From contig CACYAW010000024.1 in NCBI GenBank assembly GCA_902772455.1, forward strand, positions 1 to 38,308: a DNA stretch of 38,308 nucleotides, written 5' to 3'. The position numbers and the translations under genes were made by a program. The notes beneath the pieces were generated by a model. It searched no databases and was not told where the DNA came from. It saw only the letters and a program-made list of their open reading frames with translations. How positions within the stretch are numbered: position 1 is the first letter of the stretch; every line of letters begins with the position of its first letter. Shown here piece by piece: positions 1-8,111 of the stretch. Source of the stretch: an uncultured Bacteroidales bacterium. GTDB taxonomy: Bacteria > Bacteroidota > Bacteroidia > Bacteroidales > Muribaculaceae.

Positions 1-801
1 CTCCTTGGTGTACTTCACGGTCTCGTCGATAGCGCCCTGAGCGATGCCGAGGGCCTGCGAAGCGATACCGATGCGGCCGCCGTCAAGCGTCATCATAGCG
101 ATCTTGAAGCCCTTGCCGAGCTGGCCCAGCAGGTTCTCCTTGGGAACGATGCAGTTCTCGAAAATCAACTCACAGGTAGCGCTGCCGCGGATACCCATCT
201 TCAACTCCTTCTTGCCGACGGAGAAACCGGGCATGTCGCGCTCGACGATAAAGGCCGAGATGCCCTTGGTGCCCTGCGACTTGTCGGTCATGGCCATCAC
301 GATGAACACGTGAGCGTTAGAAGCGTTGGTGATGAAAATCTTGGAGCCGTTGAGCACCCAGTGGTCACCAGCGTCAACAGCGGTCGTCTGCTGCATGGCA
401 GCATCGGTACCGGCATTGGGCTCGGTCAGACCAAAGGCGCCAATCCACTCACCCGAAGCGAGCTTGGGCAAATATTTCATCTTCTGCTCCTCGGTGCCGT
501 GCTCCAGGATGGGAGCCATGCACAGCGAGGTGTGGGCCGAGAGGACAACGCCCGTGGTAGCACACACGCGTGAGAGCTCCTCAACAGCCATGATATACAT
601 CTGCACGGTACCGCCGGCACCGCCATATTGCTTGGGAATGGGAATACCCATCATGCCGAGCTTGCCCATCTTCTGGACCGTCTCGAGCGGGAAGCGCTCC
701 TGCTCATCAATCTCGGCAGCGAGAGGCTTTACCTCGTTCTCTGCAAACGAGCGAACCATCTGCAGGAACAATTCTTCAGTTTTGGAATAGCTAAAATCCA
801 T
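1..801 (-). CDS. bcd: Short-chain (butyryl-CoA) acyl-CoA dehydrogenase, C-terminus beyond the window
   Basis: This is a flavin-dependent acyl-CoA dehydrogenase that would reduce crotonyl-CoA to butyryl-CoA, passing or taking electrons through an electron-transfer flavoprotein. The 267 residues seen start at the ATG at 801 (MDFSYSKTEELFLQMVRSFA) and stay open to base 1. They include the family motifs GAFGLTEPNAGTDA and KIFITNASNAHVFIV and the stretch LDGGRIGIASQALGIAQGA. Family members are about 380 residues, so roughly 110 residues, including the expected catalytic glutamate near the C-terminus, lie off the left edge. It is the last gene visible in the lysine operon, downstream of hbd. etfBA could follow outside the window, but that is only an expectation. 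Assignment to the short-chain class rests on sequence and on the crt-hbd context. Confidence 0.93.
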   Translation of the reverse strand, partial: MDFSYSKTEELFLQMVRSFAENEVKPLAAEIDEQERFPLETVQKMGKLGMMGIPIPKQYGGAGGTVQMYIMAVEELSRVCATTGVVLSAHTSLCMAPILEHGTEEQKMKYLPKLASGEWIGAFGLTEPNAGTDAAMQQTTAVDAGDHWVLNGSKIFITNASNAHVFIVMAMTDKSQGTKGISAFIVERDMPGFSVGKKELKMGIRGSATCELIFENCIVPKENLLGQLGKGFKIAMMTLDGGRIGIASQALGIAQGAIDETVKYTKE

Positions 802-817
802 TTCTTTTAAAGTTTTT

Positions 818-903
818 AGTTTTAAGTTTTAAGTTGTGAGTACGGTATGTATCGCCTGAAAGAGGTAATATTACTTAAAACTAACAACTTAAAACTTAAA
901 ACT
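818..903. repeat. Perfect 20-bp inverted repeat in the hbd-bcd spacer
   Basis: The left arm (818-837) and right arm (884-903) are exact reverse complements of 20 bp, separated by 46 nt. The arms are AT-rich and built from the 7-mer-like words TTTTAAG and TTTTTAG seen in other spacers of the operon. There is no T-tract, so it does not look like a simple terminator. It could fold in the mRNA between hbd and bcd. The right arm lies in the frameshifted tail of hbd and would be intergenic if hbd were intact. Confidence 0.8.
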
Positions 904-1776
904 GAATTCATTAATACTTGTAGAAGCCTTCACCGGTTTTGCGGCCAAGCAGACCGGCACGAACCATCTTGCGCAGCAGCGGGTGAGGACGATACTTGGG
1001 ATCGCCAAACTCGTTGTACGATACTTGGGATCGCCAAACTCGTTGTAAAGCACCTCCATGATAGCGAGGTTCACATCGTTACCAATCAGGTCGGCAAGAG
1101 CAAGGGGTCCCATGGGATGGTTGGCACCCAGCATCATGCACTTGTCAATATCCTCGGCACTTGCGATACCGTCGGCCAGGATACCTACAGCCTCGTTGAT
1201 CATCGGGATGAGGATGCGGTTAACGACAAAACCGGGAGCCTCGTTAACGGGCACGGGGGTCTTGCCGATTTCGGTCGTCAGGTCAACGATGCACTTAGCA
1301 GTCTCCTCGCTGGTGAGCTGGCCCTTGATGACCTCGACGAGCGCCATGCGGTCGGCAGGGTTGAAGAAATGGCAGCCAATGAACTGGGCGGGACGGCTGG
1401 TGCAAGCAGCGATCTCGGTAATCGAGAGTGACGACGAGTTGGTGGCGAAAATGGTCTCAGGCTTGCATATCTTGTCAAGCTCCATGAACACTTCCTTCTT
1501 CAACTGCATGTTCTCGACAGCAGCCTCGATAACGAGGTCGGCATCGGCAAAATCAGCATAATCGGTCGTCGTGGTGATATTAGCCAGGATAGCCTTCATG
1601 GCATCCTCGGTAATCTTACCCTTCTCGACGAGTTTGTTGTAACCCTTGGAGATCGAAGCCATGGCTTTGTCCAGGCTCTCATGGGTGCGGCTCTTCATGA
1701 CCACGGGCATCTTGGCGGCAAAAGCCTTGACGATACCCTTAGCCATCGTACCTGTTCCAATAACGCAAATTTTCAT
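889..1776 (-). CDS. hbd: 3-hydroxybutyryl-CoA dehydrogenase with a frameshifted C-terminus
   Basis: An NAD(P)-dependent 3-hydroxyacyl-CoA dehydrogenase, interconverting acetoacetyl-CoA and 3-hydroxybutyryl-CoA. The start at 1776 gives [20 protein letters not shown] with the GxGxxxxG dinucleotide-binding loop. [33 protein letters not shown] and [19 protein letters not shown] are typical of the family. Up to residue 253 the sequence is normal. A 29-bp tandem duplication (repeat spanning 989-1047) then shifts the frame, and 42 unrelated residues follow to a stop at 889. Removing one copy restores [20 protein letters not shown] followed by GFYKY and a stop at 911, giving a 278-residue protein of normal length. 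The conserved GRKTGEGFY tail is therefore lost as sequenced. The gene may be inactive, phase-variable or affected by an assembly error. It lies 39 bp downstream of crt. Confidence 0.9.
   Translation of the reverse strand: MKICVIGTGTMAKGIVKAFAAKMPVVMKSRTHESLDKAMASISKGYNKLVEKGKITEDAMKAILANITTTTDYADFADADLVIEAAVENMQLKKEVFMELDKICKPETIFATNSSSLSITEIAACTSRPAQFIGCHFFNPADRMALVEVIKGQLTSEETAKCIVDLTTEIGKTPVPVNEAPGFVVNRILIPMINEAVGILADGIASAEDIDKCMMLGANHPMGPLALADLIGNDVNLAIMEVLYNEFGDPKYRTTSLAIPSIVLTRCCARWFVPVCLAAKPVKASTSINEFSFKF
989..1047. repeat. 29-bp tandem duplication inside hbd
   Basis: Two copies of a 29-bp unit lie head to tail (copy boundary at about 1018-1020), with 30 bases matching at period 29. 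The unit encodes [10 protein letters not shown] of Hbd. Because 29 is not a multiple of three, the second copy shifts the reading frame after residue 253. Confidence 0.97.
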
Positions 1777-1815
1777 AATTTGATAATATTTTGATTATTA
1801 AATGTTTATACTTAA

Positions 1816-2595
1816 TTATTCTCCAACAAACTTGGCAGCACGCTTATTCAGGAAAGCGTCCATGCCCTCTTTTTGGTCCTTAGTGGCAAAGCACTTGCCG
1901 AACAGCGTGTTCTCGTGAGCGATGGCAGCATCGGCATCCAGGTCGTAGCCCTCGTTGATGCTCTGCTTGGCCAGACGGATGGCAACAGGCGCGTTCTTGA
2001 GCATCATGGCAGCCATTTCCATGGCCTTGGGCATAAGCTCCTCGGGCTCATAAACGGCATTGACCAATCCGATGCGCAGCGCTTCGTCGGCACGGATTAC
2101 CTTACCCGTGTAAATCATCTCCTTGGCATAACCCTGGCCCACGAGTTTGGGCAAGCGGCAGGTACCCGAGAATCCCGGGATAATGCCCAATCCCACCTCG
2201 GGCTGACCGAATTTGGCCTTGCTCGAAGCAATGCGGATGTCACAGGCCATGGCAATCTCACAACCGCCACCCAATGCAAAGCCGTTGACAGCGGCAATGA
2301 CAGGAATGGGCAGTGTCTCGATGGCACGGAAGACCTGAGCGCCCAGACGGCCGAATTCCTGGCCCTGCGGCTCGTTGAGGTGAGCCATCTCGGAGATGTC
2401 GGCACCTGCCACAAACGACTTCTCGCCGTCACCAGTGATGATGAGCACGCGGGTCGCCTTGTCCAGGTTGGCGATAAAGTCGCTTATTTCCTTCAGGATG
2501 GTTGAGTTGAGCGCATTCAGCGATTTGGGCGCCGAGATCTTCATGACGGTCACCCCATCCTGCGGTTGCTCAATCTTCAAGAAATTGTATTCCAT
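1816..2595 (-). CDS. crt: Enoyl-CoA hydratase / crotonase
   Basis: A crotonase-fold hydratase interconverting crotonyl-CoA and 3-hydroxybutyryl-CoA. The 259 residues are standard length. The oxyanion-hole and catalytic segments are visible: FVAGADISEM, the glycine-rich LGGGCEIAMACDIRIAS with the first catalytic Glu, and FGQPEVGLGIIPG with the second. The usual GAGGTQRL is GFSGTCRL here, a mild variation. It lies 12 bp after atoA and 39 bp before hbd in the lysine operon. In lysine fermentation, crotonyl-CoA comes from the Kal reaction and can be reduced to butyryl-CoA or oxidised to acetoacetyl-CoA through Crt and Hbd, so both branches are encoded here. Substrate preference is inferred from context. 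Confidence 0.95.
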   Translation of the reverse strand: MEYNFLKIEQPQDGVTVMKISAPKSLNALNSTILKEISDFIANLDKATRVLIITGDGEKSFVAGADISEMAHLNEPQGQEFGRLGAQVFRAIETLPIPVIAAVNGFALGGGCEIAMACDIRIASSKAKFGQPEVGLGIIPGFSGTCRLPKLVGQGYAKEMIYTGKVIRADEALRIGLVNAVYEPEELMPKAMEMAAMMLKNAPVAIRLAKQSINEGYDLDADAAIAHENTLFGKCFATKDQKEGMDAFLNKRAAKFVGE

Positions 2596-2607
2596 GATTT
2601 GCTGGAA

Positions 2608-3267
2608 TTAAACATCCATGGGCTTGAGGTCGGGCGAGATGATGAGCTTGGCCTCGGTAGCGGCCTGCACATCCTCGACGGTGAACTCGGGATGGAGCTC
2701 ACGCAGAACGATACCCTCGGGGGTGATGTCCATGACACCCATCTCGGTGATAATCATGTTGACCTGACCGGCAGCGGTGAGGGGCAGCGTGCACTCCTTC
2801 AAAATCTTGGGGTTACCCTTCTGGGTATGCTCCATGGTGAGGATCACGCGCTTGGCACCTACAACGAGGTCCATGGCACCACCCATACCGGGAGCCATCT
2901 TGCCGGGGATAATCCAGTTGGCGAGGTTGCCTTTCTCATCGACCTGCAGAGCGCCCAGGAACGAAACGTTCACGTGGCCGCCGCGGATGATGGCGAACGA
3001 GGTAGCCGAGTCGAAGGTGCATGCACCGGGATTCAGCGTGATAGCACCGCCACCAGCGTTGATGAGGTTCTTGTCCTCCTTGCCCTCCTCGGGCGTGGGA
3101 CCCATACCCATGGCACCGTTCTCGGTCTGCAATGTTACCGAAACGCCTTCGGGCAGGTAGTTAGGGATTAAGGTGGGGATTCCAATACCCAGATTCACAA
3201 CATCGCCATCGTGCAACTCCTTGGCAGCACGTTTTGCGATGACTTCTCTCATTTGATATTTATCCAT
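2608..3267 (-). CDS. atoA: Butyrate-acetoacetate CoA-transferase, beta subunit
   Basis: The beta subunit of a class I CoA-transferase. In this pathway it should move CoA from butyryl-CoA to the acetoacetate made by Kce, releasing butyrate. The 219 residues match the family. The N-terminal [19 protein letters not shown] and the motif [10 protein letters not shown] are seen, with Glu49 the probable residue that forms the glutamyl-CoA thioester. [20 protein letters not shown] and [15 protein letters not shown] are also characteristic. Its alpha partner atoD is not adjacent but is the first gene of the operon, about 9 kb upstream. The gene sits 43 bp after kamE and 12 bp before crt. Another acyl donor such as propionyl-CoA cannot be excluded from sequence. 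Confidence 0.93.
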   Translation of the reverse strand: MDKYQMREVIAKRAAKELHDGDVVNLGIGIPTLIPNYLPEGVSVTLQTENGAMGMGPTPEEGKEDKNLINAGGGAITLNPGACTFDSATSFAIIRGGHVNVSFLGALQVDEKGNLANWIIPGKMAPGMGGAMDLVVGAKRVILTMEHTQKGNPKILKECTLPLTAAGQVNMIITEMGVMDITPEGIVLRELHPEFTVEDVQAATEAKLIISPDLKPMDV

Positions 3268-3310
3268 AATGAAAACAGTGTTTTGAGATTAATTATGTTG
3301 TTTTAAAAAG

Positions 3311-4099
3311 TTATTTCATTCCTCTCTTGACCATTTCCTGAACAACGAACGAAGCCACATCGTCGGCATAGGTGTTCATACCGAAACCGGCATCAAAGCC
3401 CAGCTCCTTGGCCAGCTCGTGCGTTACACGCGCGCCGCCACAGCAGCAGATCATCTTGTCACGCAGGCCCTCAGCCTCCATGAGCTCGATGAACTCGGTC
3501 ATGTTCTTGATGTGAACGTCCTTCTGGGTTACCGTCTGCGAGACGAGCAGGGCGTCGGCATGGAGTTCAATGCCCTTGGCGATAAACTCGTCGTTGGGCA
3601 CCTGTGAACCCAGGTTGTAGGCCTCAATCATCTCGTAGCGCTCCAGGCCATAATGGCCGGCATAACCCTTCATGTTCATGATGGCATCAATACCCACAGT
3701 GTGGGCATCGGTACCAGTCGAAGCACCCACGATGACAATCTTGCGGCCGATGTTCTCCTTGATATACTCGTCGGTCTCATACATGTCCATCGTGTTGCTC
3801 TCCACCTTGGGAACATAAATGGTCGAATAGTCCACCGTGTGGGTGCAGCTGCCATAGCAGTTAAAGAAGGTGAAACCCGGGGTCAGCTCTTTGTAGAAAA
3901 CCACACTGGGATTCTCCAGACCCATCTTGCGGAGCAACTGCTTGGCTGCCTCAACGGCCTCGGCACCGCAGGGCACAGGCAGGGTGAAACTGAGCTGCAC
4001 CTTGCCATCGTTCATGGTGTCGCCGTAGGGCTTTATCTTGGTGAAGTCTAAGGTTTTGTCAAAATCCTTAGCTTCCATGCTATATAATCCTTCGCTCAT
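3311..4099 (-). CDS. kamE: Lysine 5,6-aminomutase beta subunit (B12-binding)
   Basis: The beta subunit of adenosylcobalamin- and PLP-dependent lysine 5,6-aminomutase, which converts L-beta-lysine to 3,5-diaminohexanoate (also acting on D-lysine). The cobalamin-binding signature TDAHTVG is present, with His133 as the lower axial ligand. Lys144 in NMKGYAGHYG matches the known PLP-anchoring lysine (Lys144 of the beta subunit). The C-terminal half continues as a Rossmann-like B12 domain (IVGASTGTDAHT, MICCCGGARVTHELAKELGF). At 262 residues it has the usual length. It follows kamD by 33 bp, so the two subunits are probably made together. The identity is firm because ornithine 4,5-aminomutase subunits are organised differently and the neighbours are all lysine genes. 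Confidence 0.96.
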   Translation of the reverse strand: MSEGLYSMEAKDFDKTLDFTKIKPYGDTMNDGKVQLSFTLPVPCGAEAVEAAKQLLRKMGLENPSVVFYKELTPGFTFFNCYGSCTHTVDYSTIYVPKVESNTMDMYETDEYIKENIGRKIVIVGASTGTDAHTVGIDAIMNMKGYAGHYGLERYEMIEAYNLGSQVPNDEFIAKGIELHADALLVSQTVTQKDVHIKNMTEFIELMEAEGLRDKMICCCGGARVTHELAKELGFDAGFGMNTYADDVASFVVQEMVKRGMK

Positions 4100-4132
4100 A
4101 GTGATATAGTAACCTTATAATTCGTGTTGATA

Positions 4133-5638
4133 TTATCTCTTGCCTTTCATCAGTTCCACAAACGGGTTCTTGGGACGCTTCACGTCGCCGAAGATACCCT
4201 TCTCGAGTGCGGTGAACAGGCCTTCCTTAGTGATATCCTCAAGCAACTTGATGGTGTTGCCCAGAACTTCCTTTACACGGTTGCGGCAAATACCGTCCTC
4301 GGCAAATTCCATTTCCTCGCCAATGCTCTTCATATTGTTGAAAATGTACTTGGCATTCTCGATCGAGAGGTAACGGTCGCTCATGAAAGGCGTGTGGATA
4401 GCCTCGGTGGGCATACCCAGCAGCTGGATACCCTGATGGGTCCAGATACCTATCATGTTGAACAAAGCATCCTGGATGTGGCCACGGAAGATGTTGCCCG
4501 TCATGAACTTCGTTGGCGGCATGTACTTCAAGGTGGCTTTGGGGAAGATTTCGCGGGTCATCTGTGCCTGAGCAAGCTCCAGCAGGAAACCGTTCTCGAG
4601 CATGGGGTCCATCTCGAAGGCATGTCCCAGACCCATCTGCTCCTCGGGCAGACCGGCCATGAGTGCCAACTGCTCGTTGATGAGGTCCGAAGCCAGTACC
4701 GTGTGAGCAGCCTCAACGGCATCGGCAGTGGTCAGGTAGTTGTCCTCACCCGTGTTGATGATCACACCTGCAAAACCGTTGATAATGCGGCTCATGTACT
4801 GGTCGATGAGCGTGCGCTGCATGTTGATGTCGCGGAACAGGATGCCATACAAGGCATCGTTCAGCATCACGTCCAGACCCTCGAAAGCACCCATGATGGC
4901 GATCTCGGGCATACACAGACCTGAGCAGTAGTTACACAGGCGGATGTAACGGCCCTGTTCCTCGCCCACCTCATCAAGCGCCTTGCGCATGATACGGAAG
5001 TTCTCCTGGGTGGCAAAAGTACCGCCAAAGCCCTCGGTCGTAGCGCCATAAGGCACATAGTCCAGAAGACTCTGACCTGTGGTGCGGATCACGGCGATGA
5101 TGTCGGCACCTTGACGGGCTCCTGCCTGAGCCTGTACCACGTCCTCATAGATGTTACCCGTAGCCACAATGATGTAGAGATAGGGCTTGGGACCCTCACC
5201 AATTGTTTCCAGATAGTGCTCACGGCGAGCACGGCGAGTGCGGATGCGGTTCATGCTCTCGTCAACAACGGGTTGCAGCGCCTGGGCAATCTGCTTGGGG
5301 TCACGCGTCACTACCTTGGTAATGTCCAGTTCACCAGTTGCCACTTTCTCGGCAATCTGCTGGGGGTTGAGTCCCGTTTGAATCATGGCATTGGCAATGA
5401 AGAACAAGGCACCCTCGTTCAAGACACCCTTGTCTTTCAACGCCTCAACAACCACGTTGGGCAGGGGCACATCGTTGTCGTCAACACCGTCGATGCCCAT
5501 CAAGCGGCACAGTGTGCGCTCAACAGCCACAGTCGTGTACTGCTCCACAAAAGACTGCACGTCCTCGGCGATGCCTTTAGCCAGCCCTCTGGCGTACTCA
5601 ACTTTTTTAAAATCTAGTCCTAACTTGCTCTTTTGCAT
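4133..5638 (-). CDS. kamD: Lysine 5,6-aminomutase alpha subunit
   Basis: The large catalytic subunit that forms the TIM-barrel active site of lysine 5,6-aminomutase with KamE. The 501 residues are close to the expected length. Recognisable segments include YARGLAKGIAEDVQSFVEQY, TRRARREHYLETIGEGPKPY, the loop RTTGQSLLDYVPYGATTEGF and RLCNYCSGLCMPEIAIMGAF. The enzyme is prone to suicide inactivation, which explains the adjacent reactivase genes kamB and kamC upstream. It lies 30 bp downstream of kamC and 33 bp upstream of kamE on the same strand. No truncation is seen. Confidence 0.96.
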   Translation of the reverse strand: MQKSKLGLDFKKVEYARGLAKGIAEDVQSFVEQYTTVAVERTLCRLMGIDGVDDNDVPLPNVVVEALKDKGVLNEGALFFIANAMIQTGLNPQQIAEKVATGELDITKVVTRDPKQIAQALQPVVDESMNRIRTRRARREHYLETIGEGPKPYLYIIVATGNIYEDVVQAQAGARQGADIIAVIRTTGQSLLDYVPYGATTEGFGGTFATQENFRIMRKALDEVGEEQGRYIRLCNYCSGLCMPEIAIMGAFEGLDVMLNDALYGILFRDINMQRTLIDQYMSRIINGFAGVIINTGEDNYLTTADAVEAAHTVLASDLINEQLALMAGLPEEQMGLGHAFEMDPMLENGFLLELAQAQMTREIFPKATLKYMPPTKFMTGNIFRGHIQDALFNMIGIWTHQGIQLLGMPTEAIHTPFMSDRYLSIENAKYIFNNMKSIGEEMEFAEDGICRNRVKEVLGNTIKLLEDITKEGLFTALEKGIFGDVKRPKNPFVELMKGKR

Positions 5639-5668
5639 AGTGTATAATAGTATATAGTATGATAAATG

Positions 5669-7018
5669 TCATGATTGCGGGCTCGCCTCCAACAGGTTTC
5701 GGGCCATACTTATCCACTCGTTGTCGATGCCCAGGCTTTGAGCGATGTTCAATGCCTCATGGGGCACCTCGCCGTCCTGAACCTCAACCAACTGATAGTC
5801 CATTTCACCGTTTTCAAAGCCTTTAACCCTGAGGCACCGGGCTTCACCGGGTTCTATATCGTAATGCGTTGTCATCACGAGGCTCATGCCACTTCCAGTG
5901 AGCACCTTGAGCAGCGCCGACACCAGGGCCGTGCCCTCGGTGGGATTGGTCGTGCGAGCCGGCTCGTCGATCAACGCCAGTAATTTCTTATTTTCGCGTG
6001 ATGCCTTGATAACGGCATCAATGTTCTTCATCTCGGCAGCGAACGACGACAGCCCTTTCTCGACCGACTGCTCGTCACCGATGCAGAAGTAAACCTCATC
6101 TTTCACGGCAATTCGGGCCGAAGCCGCTGGGATGCCGAACCCAAACTGGAAGAGCAGTTGACACATGGTCAACGTCTTCAGCACCACGGTTTTGCCGCCC
6201 ATATTGGCACCTGTAATCAAGGTGGGGCGCATACCGAAGGTGATATCAACCGGCTGGAACTCCCGTCCATGTGCGGCAAGTGTTTCCTTCACCTGCGGGT
6301 TGAACATGGACACATACTGGCTTGTTCCGTCGGAGGATAAAATGGGGAAAGATAACCCCATCTGTTTCATCTGCATTGCCTTGGCCAGGAAGACGTCTAT
6401 CTGAGCGAGCGCAATCTGCGCCTGCTCAATAGCGTTTGCCCAAGGATGCAACTGGACGCTCAAGTCCTTTCTCACGCCCTCTTCAAGGTCACTGGCCTGA
6501 AGCAACAGGTCGTCTTGCTGATCGGGATGCTGACGCATCTGGTTGCGCAGGTCCTTGAGCTGGGCGCAATAGGAGTCATATATATAAAATGTGGCAATCT
6601 TCATCCCGTCAGGGTCAAGGATAGCAATCACCTTGTCCAAAGCGGGAATCTCCACCACCCCATCCATGCCATGCTGATTGAGAATCTTGGCCACATCGGT
6701 TGCCAGGATGGCCAGGTGCTTGACCTCAAAAAGCTCGATATCGTCAAGCACAGCATTCTGAGAGAGGTTGCGGATGGTGGTGCGGATGTCTTTCAAGCCT
6801 TGAAGCTTGAACAGCAGTGTGTCGATGTGGATTTTCTCGACCTGAGCGATAAAATCACAAAAACGGCGCAGGATGTCATAGGAGGCCATAATCTCCTCGC
6901 CACTCGTCATCATGGGCGAGTCGAGAAGCCAACGGCGGGCAAAACCCGACTGCAGTTCCAGCTCATCGAGCATGAACCGCAGACCACAAGGCGAATCTAT
7001 GACATTTTTCAGTTGCAC
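5669..7018 (-). CDS. kamC: Lysine 5,6-aminomutase reactivase ATPase KamC (MutS-like)
   Basis: A MutS-related ABC-type ATPase that in lysine fermenters is encoded with kamDE and is annotated as the ATPase of the aminomutase reactivase. The C-terminal ATPase domain has the Walker A loop GANMGGKT (residues 270-277), a MutS-like segment GLSSFAAEMKNIDAV, the Walker B region LLALIDEPARTTNPTEG and the H-loop VMTTHYD. The N-terminal half corresponds to the MutS core and clamp helices. DNA-binding domain I of true MutS is missing, and 449 residues is far too short for a mismatch repair protein. The start is a GTG one base after the kamB stop, which implies translational coupling. The reactivase role is family knowledge, not visible in the sequence. 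Confidence 0.9.
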   Translation of the reverse strand: MQLKNVIDSPCGLRFMLDELELQSGFARRWLLDSPMMTSGEEIMASYDILRRFCDFIAQVEKIHIDTLLFKLQGLKDIRTTIRNLSQNAVLDDIELFEVKHLAILATDVAKILNQHGMDGVVEIPALDKVIAILDPDGMKIATFYIYDSYCAQLKDLRNQMRQHPDQQDDLLLQASDLEEGVRKDLSVQLHPWANAIEQAQIALAQIDVFLAKAMQMKQMGLSFPILSSDGTSQYVSMFNPQVKETLAAHGREFQPVDITFGMRPTLITGANMGGKTVVLKTLTMCQLLFQFGFGIPAASARIAVKDEVYFCIGDEQSVEKGLSSFAAEMKNIDAVIKASRENKKLLALIDEPARTTNPTEGTALVSALLKVLTGSGMSLVMTTHYDIEPGEARCLRVKGFENGEMDYQLVEVQDGEVPHEALNIAQSLGIDNEWISMARNLLEASPQS

Positions 7019-7019
7019 T

Positions 7020-8036
7020 CTAATTTTCGTTGTTTTTTAACAGGTCGTAAACAGGAAGCTGTATCGCTTCACTTAAACGGTTGCACAAGGTGTCAGAGTC
7101 AAGGACATATCCACTGGGTGAAGTGGGATTGACAGTGACGGCAATGAGTTTGCTCTTCTGCATCACCCTGATGCGGCCTCCTGACTTGAGGAAGAGCCTG
7201 AATTGCTGGGGAGAGACAAAAATCTTGGTGAAATCCCTCACCACCAGTTCCACTTGCTTGAGGCTTTTGTTCTTTCTCACCTTTTCCAGGAAGCCATCGA
7301 CCAGAGCGCCAGCCACATACAGCGTTTTGCAGTCATCCATGCCCTCGAAACGGATGTCCTTGGACAATGAGCTCATGGCTTCCAGACTGTGCAAATCTCC
7401 ATCTCCATCAATGAACCAGACACCGCGTTCAATCGGCAAAAACCTGTGAATATTGTATTCGTCCGTCAATTCGAGGTTAACGAGATCTACGACATGTGTC
7501 GTCTTGCTCACCAGCGTTGAAAGGTTGGCGGAATAGGCGGCTCCAGTGGCCAAAATCATTGACTGGCTCACGGCTGGCGAAGCCGAACTCATGCGAGACA
7601 AAGCGCCATCAATGATCACCAGGTCGATGTGCAGCCTTCTCATTTCGGTCATCCACCGCTTCAGGCTAGTTGCCGATGACGGCCCTGAGAGCAGGATTTT
7701 GCCCGTCGTGAGCGCCTTAGCTGTCACCACCCTCCCCAGTGAAGTGTTCTCGTCACTCACGTCGATGAGTTCCGACACCAGACGGCGCTGGCGGTAGTGC
7801 ATTTCACTGGTTCCAAAGAACATGCCCTCGCGAAGGACAATCTCCGGTTTTTGTGTGCGAGTGACCTGATCCACTGTTTCCCCATCGATGCCAATTGACG
7901 TCACCGCCATGCGCTTCTGCCGGACAGGCAACCGGTCGAGCACATATTTGAGGCACTCGGTCTTGCCAGTGTTTTTCTCCAGTCCCACGATAGACAAGCT
8001 ATCGTAACGCATTATTTCATCGATGAAGGGCAGCAC
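7020..8036 (-). CDS. kamB: Lysine 5,6-aminomutase reactivase subunit KamB
   Basis: A protein of about 338 residues found only in lysine-fermentation clusters between kamA and kamC, thought to work with KamC to restore inactivated KamDE. Near the N-terminus is a nucleotide-binding-like loop GLEKNTGKTE (residues 18-27), followed by VDQVTRTQKPEIVLREGMFF and a hydrophobic strand with Asp (IDLVIIDGALSRM) that could act as a Walker B. The listed start is a GTG at 8036. An ATG at 8012 (MRYDSLSIVGLEKNTGKTE) is an equally good candidate. It follows kamA by 75 bp, a spacer with a strong hairpin, and abuts kamC. Function comes from gene context and the known family. I see no other domain. Confidence 0.87.
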   Translation of the reverse strand: MLPFIDEIMRYDSLSIVGLEKNTGKTECLKYVLDRLPVRQKRMAVTSIGIDGETVDQVTRTQKPEIVLREGMFFGTSEMHYRQRRLVSELIDVSDENTSLGRVVTAKALTTGKILLSGPSSATSLKRWMTEMRRLHIDLVIIDGALSRMSSASPAVSQSMILATGAAYSANLSTLVSKTTHVVDLVNLELTDEYNIHRFLPIERGVWFIDGDGDLHSLEAMSSLSKDIRFEGMDDCKTLYVAGALVDGFLEKVRKNKSLKQVELVVRDFTKIFVSPQQFRLFLKSGGRIRVMQKSKLIAVTVNPTSPSGYVLDSDTLCNRLSEAIQLPVYDLLKNNEN

Positions 8037-8063
8037 CTTGTACTTGTCAAATTATCCGACGGC

Positions 8064-8093
8064 CTGTGAAGACGCCATATCGCGTCCTCACAG
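8064..8093. other. Intercistronic hairpin between kamA and kamB
   Basis: A 12-bp stem (8064-8075 with 8082-8093, one G-U pair in the minus-strand RNA) closes a 6-nt loop in the 75-bp kamA-kamB spacer. No U-tract follows on the minus strand, so it is not a standard terminator. It may stabilise or process the mRNA, or set the ratio of aminomutase to reactivase. That role is inferred. Confidence 0.6.
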
Positions 8094-8111
8094 ACCAACG
8101 GATTAAATCAT

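Noticed and set aside
818-903. Terminator between hbd and bcd
   Set aside because: The arms are AT-rich with a 46-nt loop and no U-tract, and bcd belongs to the same pathway.
3311-5638. D-ornithine 4,5-aminomutase (OraS/OraE)
   Set aside because: Subunit sizes and order, and the neighbouring kamA, kdd, kce and kal, identify lysine 5,6-aminomutase.
5669-7018. MutS mismatch-repair protein
   Set aside because: Too short, lacks the mismatch-binding N-terminal domain and lies inside the kam cluster; KamC reactivase ATPase fits better.
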